Origin: Deroplatys truncata
Lineage: Eukaryota > Arthropoda > Insecta > Mantodea > Mantidae
Reading direction: 5' to 3'
Assembly (NCBI GenBank): GCA_030765065.1
Contig: CM060990.1
Span: forward strand, 670,498,118-670,562,117
DNA: 64,000 bases
The notes beneath the pieces were generated by a model. It was given only the letters and a program-made list of their open reading frames with translations. It was not told the DNA's origin and made no database searches. Both the position numbers and the translations under genes were made by a program. This document shows, piece after piece, positions 1 to 11,807 of the stretch. How positions within the stretch are numbered: the stretch's first letter is position 1; every line of letters starts with the position of its first letter.

Positions 1-1
1 G

Positions 2-451
2 ATAGGTGCTAGAAGAATAATAGGGCTCATATTCTTTGATGCAACATTAAATGTAGAGCAATATCAGAGGTTAATTCTAAGGCCATTTTGCAATCGCTTG
101 ACAAAAGAAGAGAAATCGTATGGTTTGTTCCAGCAAGATTCTGCAACAGCACATACGGCTGCCGAATCATTACATGCAATAAGAGAGGTGTTTGATGACA
201 GAATAATTAGTGTTGATTGGTGGGCCCCTCGTTCTCCTGACCTAACGAATTGTGATTTTTATTTATGGGATTCTTTAAAAGACAAAGTCTATCGTTCGAT
301 TCCTCGCACACTACAAAAGGTTAGAGAAAACATTGTGCAAGAAATCACAAGAAATCCTGCTGCTGAGCTCCGGAGAGTGAGCGAGAATACTTACACGAGA
401 TATGCTGCCTGTTTTAGAGCAGAAGGTCAACAATTTCAGCATCTATTATAA
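2..451 (+). CDS. Tc1/mariner-superfamily transposase, C-terminal part (runs off window start)
   Basis: An open frame enters from the left edge and stops at 449-451 (about 149 codons visible). It carries a typical DDE transposase C-terminal half: FFDATLNVEQY, then FQQDSATAHTA with the second catalytic Asp, then RSPDLTNCDFYLW with the third. There are 38 residues between the two Asp of QQD and NCD. The same spacing and motifs recur in the fragment at 58,770-59,245, so both belong to one family. Such enzymes cut and paste their own element in the nucleus. The N-terminal DNA-binding part and first Asp lie outside the window, so intactness cannot be judged. The visible part has no break. Confidence 0.75.
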   Translation: MGARRIIGLIFFDATLNVEQYQRLILRPFCNRLTKEEKSYGLFQQDSATAHTAAESLHAIREVFDDRIISVDWWAPRSPDLTNCDFYLWDSLKDKVYRSIPRTLQKVRENIVQEITRNPAAELRRVSENTYTRYAACFRAEGQQFQHLL

Positions 452-559
452 GAGTAAGGATTTTAGCACGCCTCCGCCGGCGTAATTTCTCCGGCGACTG
501 CCGGCTGTCTCGCGCAGTAGAAAGAGCCCGCGAGTGGGTTCGAATATAATTTAACTACC

Positions 560-965
560 CTTTATTACTGTAATACACTGACAGTAATGGCTTTTTACTT
601 ATTTTTTGGCTCATTATACGTAGCATGAACAGTCCTTTACTCAGTTTCCCTGAGATGTAGTCTATGTGGGATTTCCACTCTAATTTAGGTTCAAGATAAA
701 TACCTAAGAATTTGACTGTTGAAAGATTAAGAGTCAGCAGAAATGAGGTACACAGAATTATCTTGATTAAGTATTAATCTTTTAGAGTCAAACCAATGAT
801 TTACTCTTAAAGTTACATCTTTAAGTTTACTTGTGCGAGTATCGTTGTTAGTACAACATATATTTAATGCTGAATCATCAGCAAATAAAACGTTTTTAGT
901 CATTCATCTTATATAGCTTCAGGACTATCATTGATATACACCAGAAAGAATACGGTTCCCAATAT
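560..965 (-). pseudogene. LINE reverse-transcriptase fragment
   Basis: Read on the minus strand, the segment shows VYINDSPEAI, then LFADDSAL-like sequence (the catalytic FADD box, here in a shifted frame), then VKFLGIYLEPKLEWKSHIDYISGKLSKGLFMLR. The last piece is the conserved YLG / W..HI region that follows the catalytic boxes in CR1/Jockey-type non-LTR retrotransposons. Several stops and frame changes interrupt it, including one just after VYINDSPEAI. Neither the 5' part nor a 3' tail is present. A dead, internally truncated copy. Confidence 0.7.
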
Positions 966-3576
966 AACATTTGTGTGCCAATATGTAAGGGTTAAAGAAA
1001 ACCTGCCTGTGATGTCTGAGAAAGTATTGTATTCCAGTCAAAAATTCAATATCGGCATGTCACCAGAAATGCCCCTTTGAGATTTCCTGAAAAAAAATCA
1101 GAAAGCTTAGCTCAGTGTGCGTGCGTGTGAGGGGAGCAGAGAGAGAGAGCAGAGAGAGAGAGAGAACACCACAACATTAAAGTTTGGAAATTTACTGAGT
1201 TTAATGTTATAGTACGGAACCTTTAAGGGTGTAAACCGATAAGGGTGACCCAAGTCTTAAGGTAAGGTCTCAAAAACTGGAAGGTTTCCTTCTCATATTT
1301 CCTTTCCCAATTATCATTTGCTCTGTAAAGCTGAAGTCTGAAGTCAAACAGTGATGGTTTGCATTACCAATATAAATCAATGGTAGGCAACAGAGTTTTT
1401 CGTGACAGGAGAAGCACCTTTTGGATAGCAAGTGCATTAATTACTATGTTCTACCCAAGCAGCCTATACAATTTAAGAAGATGCACCTCACATTATAGGC
1501 CATAGTAAAGACAAGCTGTCTCGTTTAGCTCGTGAAAAACAATACATATGCTCTCCCGACTCTAAAAAAGAAAACAAGAAACAATTAATATTGTCATAAA
1601 ATACCGCTTTTACATAGTCGCACTCGTGGTTCTAGCTCAGGTAGAAGGCAAAATAGAGGGAATAATTGGAGGCATGGACGGTATACATCTTCAGTGCCTA
1701 GTATCCTGGTCCTATTTTAAAGTAAACGAGGCGGTATATATTTTAGAGCTTTAACGGCCTTTCGTCGGTCAGGTGATATCGGATAACGAATTTACAAATT
1801 AGTTCATTGATAAAATGACTGAGAAAAAGTCAAAAATGAAATTCTCAGCCAGGCACCTGTATCCAAACAGGATTCTAAGCTATGCCCACACTGTGAAAGC
1901 TTGGAATATGAACATATACCATCGTGGTAGCTACTGTAAGAATGTGATAGAGGTTGGGACGGACTTCAAGAGGAGATCTGCACCAAACTCCTAACGTAAT
2001 GATCATGATCAGTTACGGAAGAATTAGCATATGCTGCCGCATCAAATATTAAAATTCTGCAAACGTTTAAGAGTTTGAAGAGGAAGAGAGAAAAAGGGGG
2101 ACTGTAAACACATTGAACTGATACATCGGCAATTTTCATTAAGGTGATGCTGTACAGGAATCCCTGCTTAGAGATCAATGGTGTGGCTCACTTAGCGGAA
2201 GAAATAAATTGGAAGAAACTAGTTATGCTGCGGGAAGATAATGCATTGAGAATCACCAAATAAAAACCTATAATATTTCAGTGTAGCCTTAATGTGGCAG
2301 ATCAGGCATGAAAGCGCAGTGTTGCAAAGCTTAACACCCTTTACAAAATCCTGACACTTTGACTGTTACCTTTACTTGGAGTTAGGAGCATAAATCCAGT
2401 GGCGCGGAAAGTGCACTAATTTTGTGTGAAATTGTACATTCTTTTATGAACAAAATTGTAGAGCACTAAGGGAGAAAAAACATGTAATTGCATTTTCGTT
2501 TAACCAGCACTCGGATATGCTGTAGTTTTTTGTTCTTCATTTAATGCAAGTTTAGAGCAATTTTTTAAACTATTCAATGAATCCATCAATTCCACCTGAG
2601 TGTTCTTATAGCACCGTTGAATAATTCTGTCATCAGACTTTATTTTACTCCCTGATGGATCTCTGATGCACTCCATCAGTTGCCATCAGACTAAAAGGCA
2701 TAATATGCTACATAATTAGATTATGCATGCAGAACACGAAGGATCAATTTAGCTGCACTTTGGCATATTTATTTTACAAATTTTCCTGCAGCCGAGCAAG
2801 TTTTATTACTGTCATATTACTTGTGTACCACAAAATATCTCAAAGAAACAAAACAAACACTGTGCTTGTATAAGTAACACGTTATTTAATTCTTCCTTTA
2901 AGTAATTTAAAATTGGCAGATTGATATGTGAAAAACATTTTAGCACATGTTATATTTAAGAACAGCCTCAAACCAGTTCCGCTAAAAGAAGCTTTACGAT
3001 TTATTCTTAAGAGTTGGAAGGGTATGTACAGAATTTAATAGTAAATGAGCAACGTTGTAAATGATAATAGTGACATATGTTTAAACATTACTTTGTGATA
3101 AGCAGGTTTTATTTAAATTGAGACGGAAATTTAAACACCTAATATAATCACGTGAATATCGTAACCAATATCTCCAAGGGTTAATATAAGCCAATTTCAT
3201 TCACATAATTCTGGTCATCTTAATAAATCATCTGCCGAAAAATCTAACCCTTTTTCAGTTCATTGTAGAATAGAAATACATTCATCGGTGCAATGTTATA
3301 TTCATGGGATCGATGAATTTAAAAACTTGCTGTTATAATTAGGCTGTGCAGCCCTCACCCACAGTATATTGTGGCACTTTTTATCTTGCATGATCGTATT
3401 TTTATTATTTTAAGTTAATAATTAGCTAAAAAAGCAAATTTTATTAAATGTACCAGTTGTCACTAAGGATTTCCGATAACGCAATTCTGCCAATTCAACA
3501 GCTATAACTAATGGGATGGCTTAGTAAGATGCTATAATTTAGGAGACTTTGAGTCAACAGTTTTGTGTATGATGCC
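966..3576. other. AT-rich stretch without recognised gene
   Basis: No long open frame and no recognised transposon ends. A short GA-rich run lies at about 1,128-1,165. Only short chance frames are present. The end of the stretch leads into the candidate exon at 3,577. Confidence 0.5.
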
Positions 3577-3984
3577 ATGGCTCAAAGCGAGTTTTTTGAA
3601 AAAAAATAAATTGAGTTTCATTTATGGACGCTGTTTAACTGCTACGGTACTTAGCGTCTCATTCTATATTGGGCGTGAAAGACCGTAATTTTGCTCAGAG
3701 GCCTCTTTATCAGGCTTGAGGTTCTTTTACGTGCCGTAAATCTACGACATCGGACCATGCTAAGGATTTTTACGCCCGAAAAATACCGCGCCCTCCGCCG
3801 GCTTTGAACTCGCGACCTCGAGAACTAGTGGCTAGCATGGTAACCACTACACTATGGAGGACGACTGGTTTTTTGAAAATAATGACATGGAGGATAATGG
3901 AGATTCAGTACTTCAAGAAGAATTTGAAGCCGGAGAAGTGGACTATGAAGACGTAGAAATTGGCACGCGTCATTCTGGAATGAG
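3577..3984 (+). pseudogene. Candidate first coding exon interrupted by a SINE
   Basis: An ATG in good context (gatgccATGG, 3,577) opens MAQSEFFE and is cut at codon 8 by a minus-strand SINE (3,603-3,867). On the far side the same bases resume (target duplication gttttttgaaaa at 3,591-3,602 and 3,868-3,879). The frame then continues without a stop through an acidic stretch (NNDMEDNGDSVLQEEFEAG, then EVDYEDVEIGTRHSGM) to a consensus splice donor AG|gtatga at 3,984. Before the insertion this would have been a first exon of about 48 codons. The acidic composition resembles the N-terminus of a transposase or a nuclear protein, but I do not recognise the gene and see no later exon. Confidence 0.45.
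3603..3867 (-). mobile_element. tRNA-derived SINE, family A
   Basis: On the minus strand it starts with a tRNA-like head (gtcgtcctcc..., A-box-like tgtagtggtta, B-box-like gagttcaaag in this worn copy). It continues through a shared body (ttttacgcccgaa, cctcaagcctgataaagagg, cgcccaatatagaatg, all read in sense or complement) and ends in an aaactcaattta tail. The 12-bp target duplication gttttttgaaaa on both sides fixes the ends and is typical of LINE-mobilised SINEs. At least five insertion events of this family lie in the window. Confidence 0.85.
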
Positions 3985-4333
3985 GTATGAAATGTTCACT
4001 CACCTTTAATTATAACTAATTAGCTTTCAGCAATGTTTGAAATAACGTAAGTTATTCTGTTTGAAGTGTGCCATTCCCTGTAATGTGATATTACGGATGA
4101 TTAAAAATATGTCAATTAAGGCTCCAAGTATATTTTACTTCTCACTTTAGTATATTTTATGTTAGTATAGCCACCAAATTTATGTGGATTTCTTTGGAAA
4201 CGAATTCATGTGTTGGAGTACTAAATTTCCTTCTCTGTAATTATCATTGCGAGGACGTAAAAATTACACGATGGTGCGAAAAAATATTTTGGCTCTTTCT
4301 TTTTAAAGGAAAGGCAACCTGTGTTTTAACATA

Positions 4334-4604
4334 CAGGTGAACCATTTTAGTTGAGACTGTACAGTATCTCCACAACTAAGCGTTGTAGAAAGAAATGTCT
4401 CGAATAAAATTGCTTTATTTCATGGGGGAAAGTAAAGGCCATTAGTGGTGTTTTATTTCACTATCATAACGTCCTCGAAACACAACACGAATAATGACAT
4501 TTACTTTCCCCTATAATATTAAGTAACTTTTGTTAAAGACATTTCTTTCTACAATGCTTAGTTTAGGAGATATTATACAGTCTCAACTTAAATGGTCCAC
4601 CCTG
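4334..4604. mobile_element. Hairpin (fold-back) MITE
   Basis: The two halves are imperfect inverted copies of each other over about 120 bp: caggtgaaccattttag, ttgagactgt and gtagaaagaaatgtct on the left, with their complements on the right (agacatttctttctac, acagtctcaa, aatggtccaccctg). The whole element folds into one hairpin with a short loop near 4,470-4,485. No coding capacity. The superfamily cannot be told because the target duplication is unclear. Confidence 0.7.
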
Positions 4605-5369
4605 GAGATCTTTTAACAGTCTCAAACTTTTTGAAGTATTACGCATTTCTTATATTACGCATTCTGGAAAATATGTACTAGGTAGACTGAAACAATTACT
4701 GTATTTTTGCCCAATATCGTGTAAATGTAGAAAAGAGCTTGTCTTCTTTTCAGCTTTTAGAGCTTTTCTGTACATGTTTACAATTTAACAATTATGCTTT
4801 TTTACGTCAAAATATCCTTTTTGATAGAACATATTCTTCTCCTTATTGTGTTGTTAGATATTTCTATGGATAACTTCAACGCTAAAAGTTTAGCTGGGTA
4901 TTACAAAATTATTTTGTCTTCTTTTTTTTCTTTCTGGCAGTAAAATGCAGGTTTTTTATTCAACTAATACTCTCAATGATTCATCATAAATGTGGTATAT
5001 ACGATGCGGTTTTTGAGTATCCACTATACCGGACAGAAGGGCTGCAATTATGAAAAAAAATTATGTACACAAGGATGATGAAGATAAATTACAGCATTTT
5101 AATCTTTTAAATGCTTATTTCAGCGGATAAGTTGTTCACTGTACATTTATGGCGTTAGAATAACGTACGAAACTGTTTAACCGGTGCCTTTTTAGATAGG
5201 TATATGAAATACCTGCGGCTAATCTACATTGTTTATATACACACCCTTAAGCACCTTATTTTTCCACAATTTTTAATTATTGTATTGTGTAAATGGTAAT
5301 TCCACTTCTTCCTCAACTCTTCAAGGATTTAGAAAATCTTCCTTAATCAGGCCACAAGCCATTTAGTAG
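4605..5369. other. AT-rich stretch, nothing recognised
   Basis: No ORF of interest and no element ends recognised. Low-complexity T runs only. Confidence 0.5.
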
Positions 5370-5945
5370 ATCTCGCTATATCTGTGCATCGAGAGGGTTA
5401 AAGATGCGGGCGAATGGAGGGGGCCCCCGAAACGGTACTGAGGCCACCCAGCGCCTTTTACTCCTATTATGACCCCCGGAAGGGAGGGAAGAGGGGAGAG
5501 ACTCGAAGGGCGACAGGATCCGGGTGACGACGGGCGCAAGCGGGGAGGGGTTCCCCAATGTTTCCTGATTGAACACCTCCAACGTCACCCCAGCCCCCTT
5601 ATTGTGCCTCGAGCCTCCGGGGTGTCCCCAAAAGAGCACCTACCGAAACATTCAGGCTGGTATGCAACCGAGCGGTCCCTAGACGTCAGGAAGACACCTC
5701 CACAGAGCGCATAGGGATCGTCCATCTGTAACGCGGCGAACACCGTCGTCTGGTCCCACAACCCTGAAACAGATGACAAGGAAGATGATGGGTGCAGAAA
5801 ATGAGGGGCAGGAGATCGTGGTAGAAGATGAATCACCCCCGTATTCGCCTTCCGTTCGAGTGAAACCACGAAAAACCCATGGGTCTGAATGGGCTGTAGT
5901 CAGAGATCGAACCCGGGACCTCCCGAAAACGAAATTCAGAGGGTT
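5370..5945 (-). mobile_element. tRNA-derived SINE, family B (long form)
   Basis: Read on the minus strand, a tRNA-like 5' part ends near 5,940 (gggaggtcccgggttcgat, with an intact B box). A GC-rich body follows (tgggtttttcgtgg; gcgaatacgggggtgattc; ctatgcgctctgtgg) and continues to about 5,370. Six copies of this family occur in the window and the GC-rich body is unusual for this AT-rich sequence. It creates several spurious overlapping reading frames here. The A-box end of the head is missing. Confidence 0.7.
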
Positions 5946-6866
5946 TATCATTCTGTTTGTAGCAGAATGCCAGCATCAATCAAATTGAAAAAGTTTAACT
6001 ACAGGGAAAGGTGAAAAGAATAAATTTTTCTTCAGCGAAAATGCATTTTCTGTTTTCTTTATTAACTAAATAATACAACTAAATTAAAAATGTAACGAGC
6101 ATTAGGTCTAAAAATACATTAACATTTTGGTAAATCATAGACCAATGTTTGTGTTCACTTTAATCCCTTTTTAGGACTAGGACGTATGGTTTCCTTCTTT
6201 TCAAACACCTCACTATGACAGTATCATGAGAGTCGAGCCGCCTCGATAACTTTATGAATGAGAGGCGTTGTTTATGTATCTCAGCCTCTGTGACTGTCCT
6301 ATGTTAAGATTCAGATGTAGCTTGGTGCATCAATGGCGAATCCAAAGCTTTGCCTTGGAACTTCTGAAGCATCTTTATATTAGTCTTTTTTGCACATTCT
6401 CGCAACCGCGCCCTTATAGCCAAACTGGTTTCAGCACTTGTTTGTCCATTAATAACTTATTATAAAGTGATACTTGAAATTGAGGCCCCAATAGCAAGTC
6501 AGCAAGTATTTAATCTAGCTCTTTTCTTTGGAATTTTATTCCCCCCCCCCCCAGCGTATCTTCGAATCCAATGTCAACCCTAAATTAATACTTTGCTGTG
6601 TGCGTCACTGGAACGATCTCGCCATAAGTACTGGGAGTTTGACACGCTTCTTATTTGCGAACGTTTTAAGCTGAAATTTTCTCTCATTTAGTTTGATGCC
6701 TAATTCTTTTTTCTACCAATTAATAATTTGGTTAATAGCGCCTTGTAACTACCTTGTTGCTTCTTCTTTCCTACCTCCATGCACTTAAATGATCTGCGCC
6801 GTGGCACTGTGGGCTAGAGAGTGGAGCTATTGTTGCCGGTCATGGAATGCGCCCGGATTGTCTTGG
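5946..6866. other. Stretch without recognised gene
   Basis: AT-rich, with a run of twelve C at 6,541-6,552. No element ends or coding motifs seen. It leads directly into the minisatellite. Confidence 0.5.
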
Positions 6867-7995
6867 GTCAGTAGTCTGTCGAGGAGCAAGCAAACTCTGA
6901 ATCATGGCATATCCAGGATAGGTGATCAGCCCAATGCCTTGTCAGTAGTCTGTTGAGGAGCAAGCAAACTCTGGAGCATGGCATATCCAGGATAGGTGAT
7001 CAGCCCAATGCCTTGTTTCAGTAGCCTGTCGAGGAGCAAGCAAACTCTGAATCATAGCATATCCAGAATAGGTGATCAGCCCAATGCCTTGTCAGTAGTC
7101 TGTCGAGGAGCAAGCAAACTCTGAATCATAGCATATCCAGGATAGGTGATCAGCCCAATGCCTTATCAGTAGTCTGTTGAGGAGCAAGCAAACTCTGGAG
7201 CATGGCATATCCAGGATAGGTGATCAGCCCAATGCCTTGTCAGTAGTCTGTTGAGGAGCAAGCAAACTCTGGAGCATGGCATATCCAGGATAGGTGATCA
7301 GCCCAATGCCTTATCAGTAGTCTGTTGAGGAGCAAGCAAACTCTGGAGCATGGCATATCCAGAATAGGTGATCAGTTCAATGCCTTGAGTCAGTGGTTTG
7401 TCGAGGAGCAAGCAAACTCTGGATCATAGCGTATCCAGGATGGGTGATCAGCCCACTGTCTTGTTTCAGTAGCCTGTCGAGGAGCAAGCAAAGTCTGGAT
7501 CATAGAATATCCAGGATGGGTGATCAGCCCACTGTCTTGTTTCAGTAGCCTGTCGAGGAGCAAGCAAAGTCTGGATCATAGCATATCCAGGATGGGTGAT
7601 CAGCTCACTGTCTTGTTTCAGTAGCCTGTCGAGGAGCAAGCAAACTCTGGAACATAGCATATCCAGGATGGGTGATCAGCCCACTGTCTTGTTTCAGTAG
7701 CCTGTCGAGGAGCAAGCAAAGTCTGGATCATAGCATATCCAGGATGGGTGATCAGCTCACTGCCTTGTTTCAGTAGCCTGTCGAGGAGCAAGCAAACTCT
7801 GGATCATAGCATATCCAGGATGAGTGATCAGCCCAATGTCTTGTTTCAGTAGCCTGTCGAGGAGCAAGCAAACTCTGGATCATAGCATATCCAGGATGGG
7901 TGATCAGCTCATTGTCTTCGGTCAATAGCCTGTCGAGGAGCAAGCAAACTCTAGATCATAGCATATCCAGGATAGATGATCAGCCTACTGTCTGG
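6867..7995. repeat. Minisatellite, 15 units of 74-76 bp
   Basis: The core gaggagcaagcaaactct recurs 15 times (6,881; 6,955; 7,031; 7,105; 7,179; 7,253; 7,327; 7,403; 7,479; 7,555; 7,631; 7,707; 7,783; 7,859; 7,935). Each unit also holds atatccaggatrggtgatca. Spacing is mostly 74 bp in the first half and a uniform 76 bp from 7,327 on. The 76-bp class is mostly marked by tgtttcagtagcctg. The two classes point to two separate amplification rounds. The open frames across it are by-products of the repeat. Confidence 0.95.
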
Positions 7996-8029
7996 TATGG
8001 CGGCGAAGAAGAAGAAGATAAACAGAAAT

Positions 8030-8197
8030 ATAGCGTTGAAACGGATGATAGGAAAATTCGCGGATCAAATTATCCAACCTAACATTCACCTAGTGACCGA
8101 GAAAACGCGAAAAAGCCTTCGCTCACGGGGTGGTTTGAACTCGGGACCTCCCAAATGCGGGCCACAGACGCTATCGCCTGAGCCATTCCGCTCGGTT
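8030..8197 (-). mobile_element. SINE family B, short copy
   Basis: Minus-strand tRNA-like head with gagcggaatggctcaggcg (A box), gcccgcatttgggaggt and cgagttcaaaccacc (B-box region). It is cut short after about 165 bp. It lies directly after the minisatellite. Confidence 0.75.
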
Positions 8198-9148
8198 AAG
8201 AACACTCAACACTGCATTTTCAAAGTTTCCAGACAAAAAAACATCCTCAAACATGACAGTCATATTCCAGTTGAGCTTTCTAAAAAAAATGATTTTCAGG
8301 CCCATATTCAAATGAACTTTTTTTACTGTTTTGAGGTCAGGAACACGTCCTCCAAATATATGACACCAATAATGATGCATTATGTATAGTGTACAGAAGT
8401 ATTTTTAACACAAGCCTATGGTGAAATTTCCAAAATCCGTAAATTTTAACCAACTGTTTTGAAATGTTAACCACATGGTTGGTAGGTTTTCTTATAACCA
8501 ATGAAGTTTCCTGCAGGCAGTGTAAATACTTTAGTAGTTTTCGATTATTGTTAGGTGAATATTGTTAGTTGTATAAACTGCCCTACGTGTAAAATTATTT
8601 AAATTAGTGCAATAAAAGTTTCCTGACATTAGCTAAAAATATTGCTATTAAGACACTCAAAACGGGCTTTTTTCCATACCTGTTTAACAATAGACAATTT
8701 TTTTCTTCTGTGCTACAGAAGTGTTTCCCAAAGTGTCACTTATTTCACAATTTATACAATATTATGTGGAAACGATTCATATATTTTGAAAAAGGGGTTT
8801 TGAAGCTCATTTACTATGTTTTGTATATCTAGCTTGAAAATTTCAGAAACACTGGTGAAAAATTCCATCACGGGAGATATATATGCTGAAAAATTTGGAA
8901 AATTTGTAGAAGATCAAATTAAAGATATGCATGCCACTATTTTGTGTTGGTGGGCTTTATATGGGCTCACGAGATGTTTCATTAAAGCCGTAAATGGAAA
9001 ATACTAAGGCATAATATGTTGCTATAAACTCTAAATTATTAGAAAATAAAAAAACAATGTGTGAAATTTTGAATTTTCAACCAGTATCTCACCATAAGGT
9101 TGCCTTAATGTATCTACTGAGGTCTCCCTCGGGTTTAAATGAAGGTAT
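8198..9148. other. AT-rich stretch without recognised gene
   Basis: Short frames only; one near 8,816-9,007 matches nothing I recognise. No repeat ends seen. Confidence 0.4.
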
Positions 9149-10448
9149 AGGGTCTTTCAACAAGAGTGTCCTATCTTTGAACTTAAATAAAACACGTTCT
9201 ATAAATAATAGACGTTTATTTCTTTTTTTATTTTGGAACATAATTAACGTAATTACATGTGGAAGAGAACATCAGTTAAGTGACCGCCGCGACTTCGTTG
9301 GGTTGCGCGTATACGGTTGACCCAATTTTCAATGACAGAAGAACGTAAATTAGGTCCAACTTCACGAGTAACATGCGTGATGTTATTCATAAGTTCATTT
9401 ACTGTTTCTGTCTTGTTGACAAAAAACTCGAGATTTAACATAACCCCACAAGCAGTAATCCAACGGTGTTAAATCACATGACCTCGGGGGCCAGTTAACA
9501 TCAGCACCACGGGAAATGATGAAACCTCTGAACTTCTCCTTCAAAAGATAGATTGTTTCGAGAGCAGTATGACATGTGGCACCATCTTGCTGGAACCAGA
9601 TGTTTCTGAGATCCATACCATCCAATTGAGGCCAAAAATAGTCCCTTATAAGAGCCCGGTATCTTTCTCCATTGAAAGTTAGAGCTTCTCCATCTTGATC
9701 TTGGAAAAAATATGAACAAGTAATTCCACCATACCAAAATCCACACCACACAGTAACCTTTTGGGGATAAAGTGGTCGTTCTTGAATCTGCATTGGATTG
9801 CAATTGCTCCAATAGCGGAAATTTTGTTTGTTAACACAACCATCCATCCAAAAGTGGCCTTTGTCGCTGAAGATGATTTTTCGACAAAAATCCGGGTCAG
9901 CTTCCATTGCTCTATAGCCCAGTCAGCGAATACACGGCGCAACCTATGGTCGTTGGGCTTTAGTTCTTGAGTTAACACCATTTTGTAAGCGTGAAACTTG
10001 AAGTCCAGATGCAGAATTCGCCAAGTTCTGGTCGGCGAAATTCCCAATTCTTGCGCTCGACGAGCAATTGATTTGTTTGCGTTCTCGCGTACACTCTCAC
10101 GAACGGCGCTTATGTTTTCGTTGAAGCGCTTACGTCGATTACATACAGGCGTTCTTTGATCGCTGACAGAACCACTTCTTTCAAAGTTATCGATCAAACG
10201 CCGAATCGTTCTCTCGCAGGGACGATTATGCACACCGTAAACTTCACGCAATACACGGAAGGTTTGGCGAACAGATGATCCATTTTGATAATAAATGTTC
10301 ACAATTTCTACGCGTTGCTGAATGCTATAACTTTCCATGGCTATTTGTCAATAACAAATCTAACCACATGAAAAAAATGAATCTGCTGTAACTCAATAAC
10401 CTCAGCTATCACATTTTAAAGATAGGACACTCTTGTTGAAAGACCCTT
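9149..10448 (-). mobile_element. Tc1/mariner-superfamily transposon, DD41D type, both ends present
   Basis: Terminal inverted repeats agggtctttcaacaagag...tcctatcttt at 9,149 and its complement ending at 10,448 match over about 30 bp. The 1.3 kb between them holds one minus-strand transposase reading. A TA lies at the left border and a TA-rich tttatata lies at the right. The length is right for a complete element. The enzyme is broken by frameshifts, so it could move only with help from another copy. Confidence 0.85.
9253..10338 (-). pseudogene. Transposase of the DD41D element, frameshifted
   Basis: Starts at ATG 10,338 (MESYSIQQRVEIVNIYYQNG...) with a helix-turn-helix N-terminus of the DUF4817 kind (VRQTFRVLREVYG, ERTIRRLIDNFERSGSV). 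The DDE core follows: FSDKGHFWMDG (first Asp), FQQDGATCHTA (second), RSCDLTPLDYCLWGYVKS (third), with 41 residues between the last two catalytic Asp. The reading changes frame near 9,900 and again near 9,435. The last part reads VNELMNNITHVTREVG and stops at 9,253. About 360 codons in all, the usual family length. Only these two breaks are evident, so the copy is fairly young. Confidence 0.85.
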
Positions 10449-10873
10449 TATATATACTTCCGCAATCCATATTACGACAGCCAATATCCTATATGAATCA
10501 CATGATGTCGCGGTATGGAAATGATGTCCGTGATATACCGCAACAAATGAACGCGAACTTATTAATTAATCTATTGTTTAGACTATGAAAGAATAAACTC
10601 TTACAAGAACCTCAGCCAGGAAGACTGCTGCAATGGGATCAAGTTGAAGTATTTATAGAGGCAGGAAAACACTCCATCACATTACATAGCAAATTTAATA
10701 TAATTGAAGGCAAAGCAAAATCAGGAATTTTTCGTATTTTATTGCGAAGTAGATAACAAAAAGCACCTGATTGCATTCATGTTGAGATAGGCACCTATGT
10801 GAATTATCTCCCTCATTTGGATAAATCACAATAATTCTAGGGAAGGAAAAAAGGTGATTGTTTCTCTGGTATA
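10449..10873. other. AT-rich stretch, nothing recognised
   Basis: Ordinary AT-rich DNA between two transposons. No coding signal. Confidence 0.4.
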
Positions 10874-10877
10874 TTAA

Positions 10878-11807
10878 GGGGACAAGGTAGTCTGAACACA
10901 CGGAAATTACACCTTAAGTGTGTTAAATTACCACTGCTCTTAAAGTACTACTCAACGGTGTTTTCTGAAATGTTCATGAATTATTCTATACATCATCATA
11001 ATTATTTCAAGTAGGTGTTTGCATTGATAGCTTATGTAGTTGAGTCTATAAAAATTATTTCATTCAGCAGAAAATAATATAATGTACTCTTAAAGGATAT
11101 GAATCCATGTACCTTGCAATACAGAATCACACTTTAGCATGCTTGTTCTTAGTATAATCAGCTATCTTCTGAACCTCAATTATTTAGATATGTACATCAG
11201 TTCATTAGAAGTTGAAAAAAATTGTTTTCAAAGTCAAAAAGGTAAAAATGTGGAAAATTTGGAATGTTGTTGCTTTCTTAATATCACTAATATGCATTAT
11301 AAAATTATGATTGTGGTTCAGAAAGTTTAACTATGTATTGTATACATGTATTGAAAATTTCAGCTCTCTAACTCTCATATTCTCTGAGAAAAACATACAT
11401 AAGTATCCAAAAATGTTGATTTGAGAAAATTGAATTTAAAGTGTGGACGTTAAAATTCTGATACACTTCAGTACATTTCAGGGTCATAATCATCTGCACC
11501 TTCATTCCTGGATTCCTTCAGGTTTTCTGATTGCCTTCTCTTGGTCCTGGCTTCTTTTCCTAATTGCTGAACTACTTGGAGCATGATATAGTCGTTCGTT
11601 GTTGAAACATACAAAAATGTTCTAAAAAGGGGCGTTGTATGACAGCTTTAAAGGAATGCAGACTAGCATTTAAATGGTATTTAAATGTCTTAAAAAGCTC
11701 TTTATCCCCAAAAGGCATATATTTTCTGAAACTGGAAATAATGGAGATTTTATTAGTGTCTAAAACAAAAAATGTGATTTTTAACCATTTCAGAGTACCT
11801 TGTCCCC
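10878..11807. mobile_element. Non-autonomous TTAA-target MITE
   Basis: Inverted ends ggggacaaggtagtctgaa (10,878) and ttcagagtaccttgtcccc (ending 11,807) match at 18 of 19 bases. TTAA stands directly outside both (10,874-10,877 and 11,808-11,811). TTAA duplications are made by piggyBac and Kolobok transposases. The 930-bp interior has no transposase, so this is a MITE driven in trans. The choice between the two superfamilies is open. Confidence 0.85.

Noticed and set aside
5376-5988. Five overlapping frames on both strands in a GC-rich block
   Set aside because: They coincide with a family-B SINE copy. Frames are by-products of its GC-rich body and match nothing.
7466-8389. Frames across the minisatellite and the following SINE
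   Set aside because: They encode the repeat unit and SINE head in all frames. Not genes.
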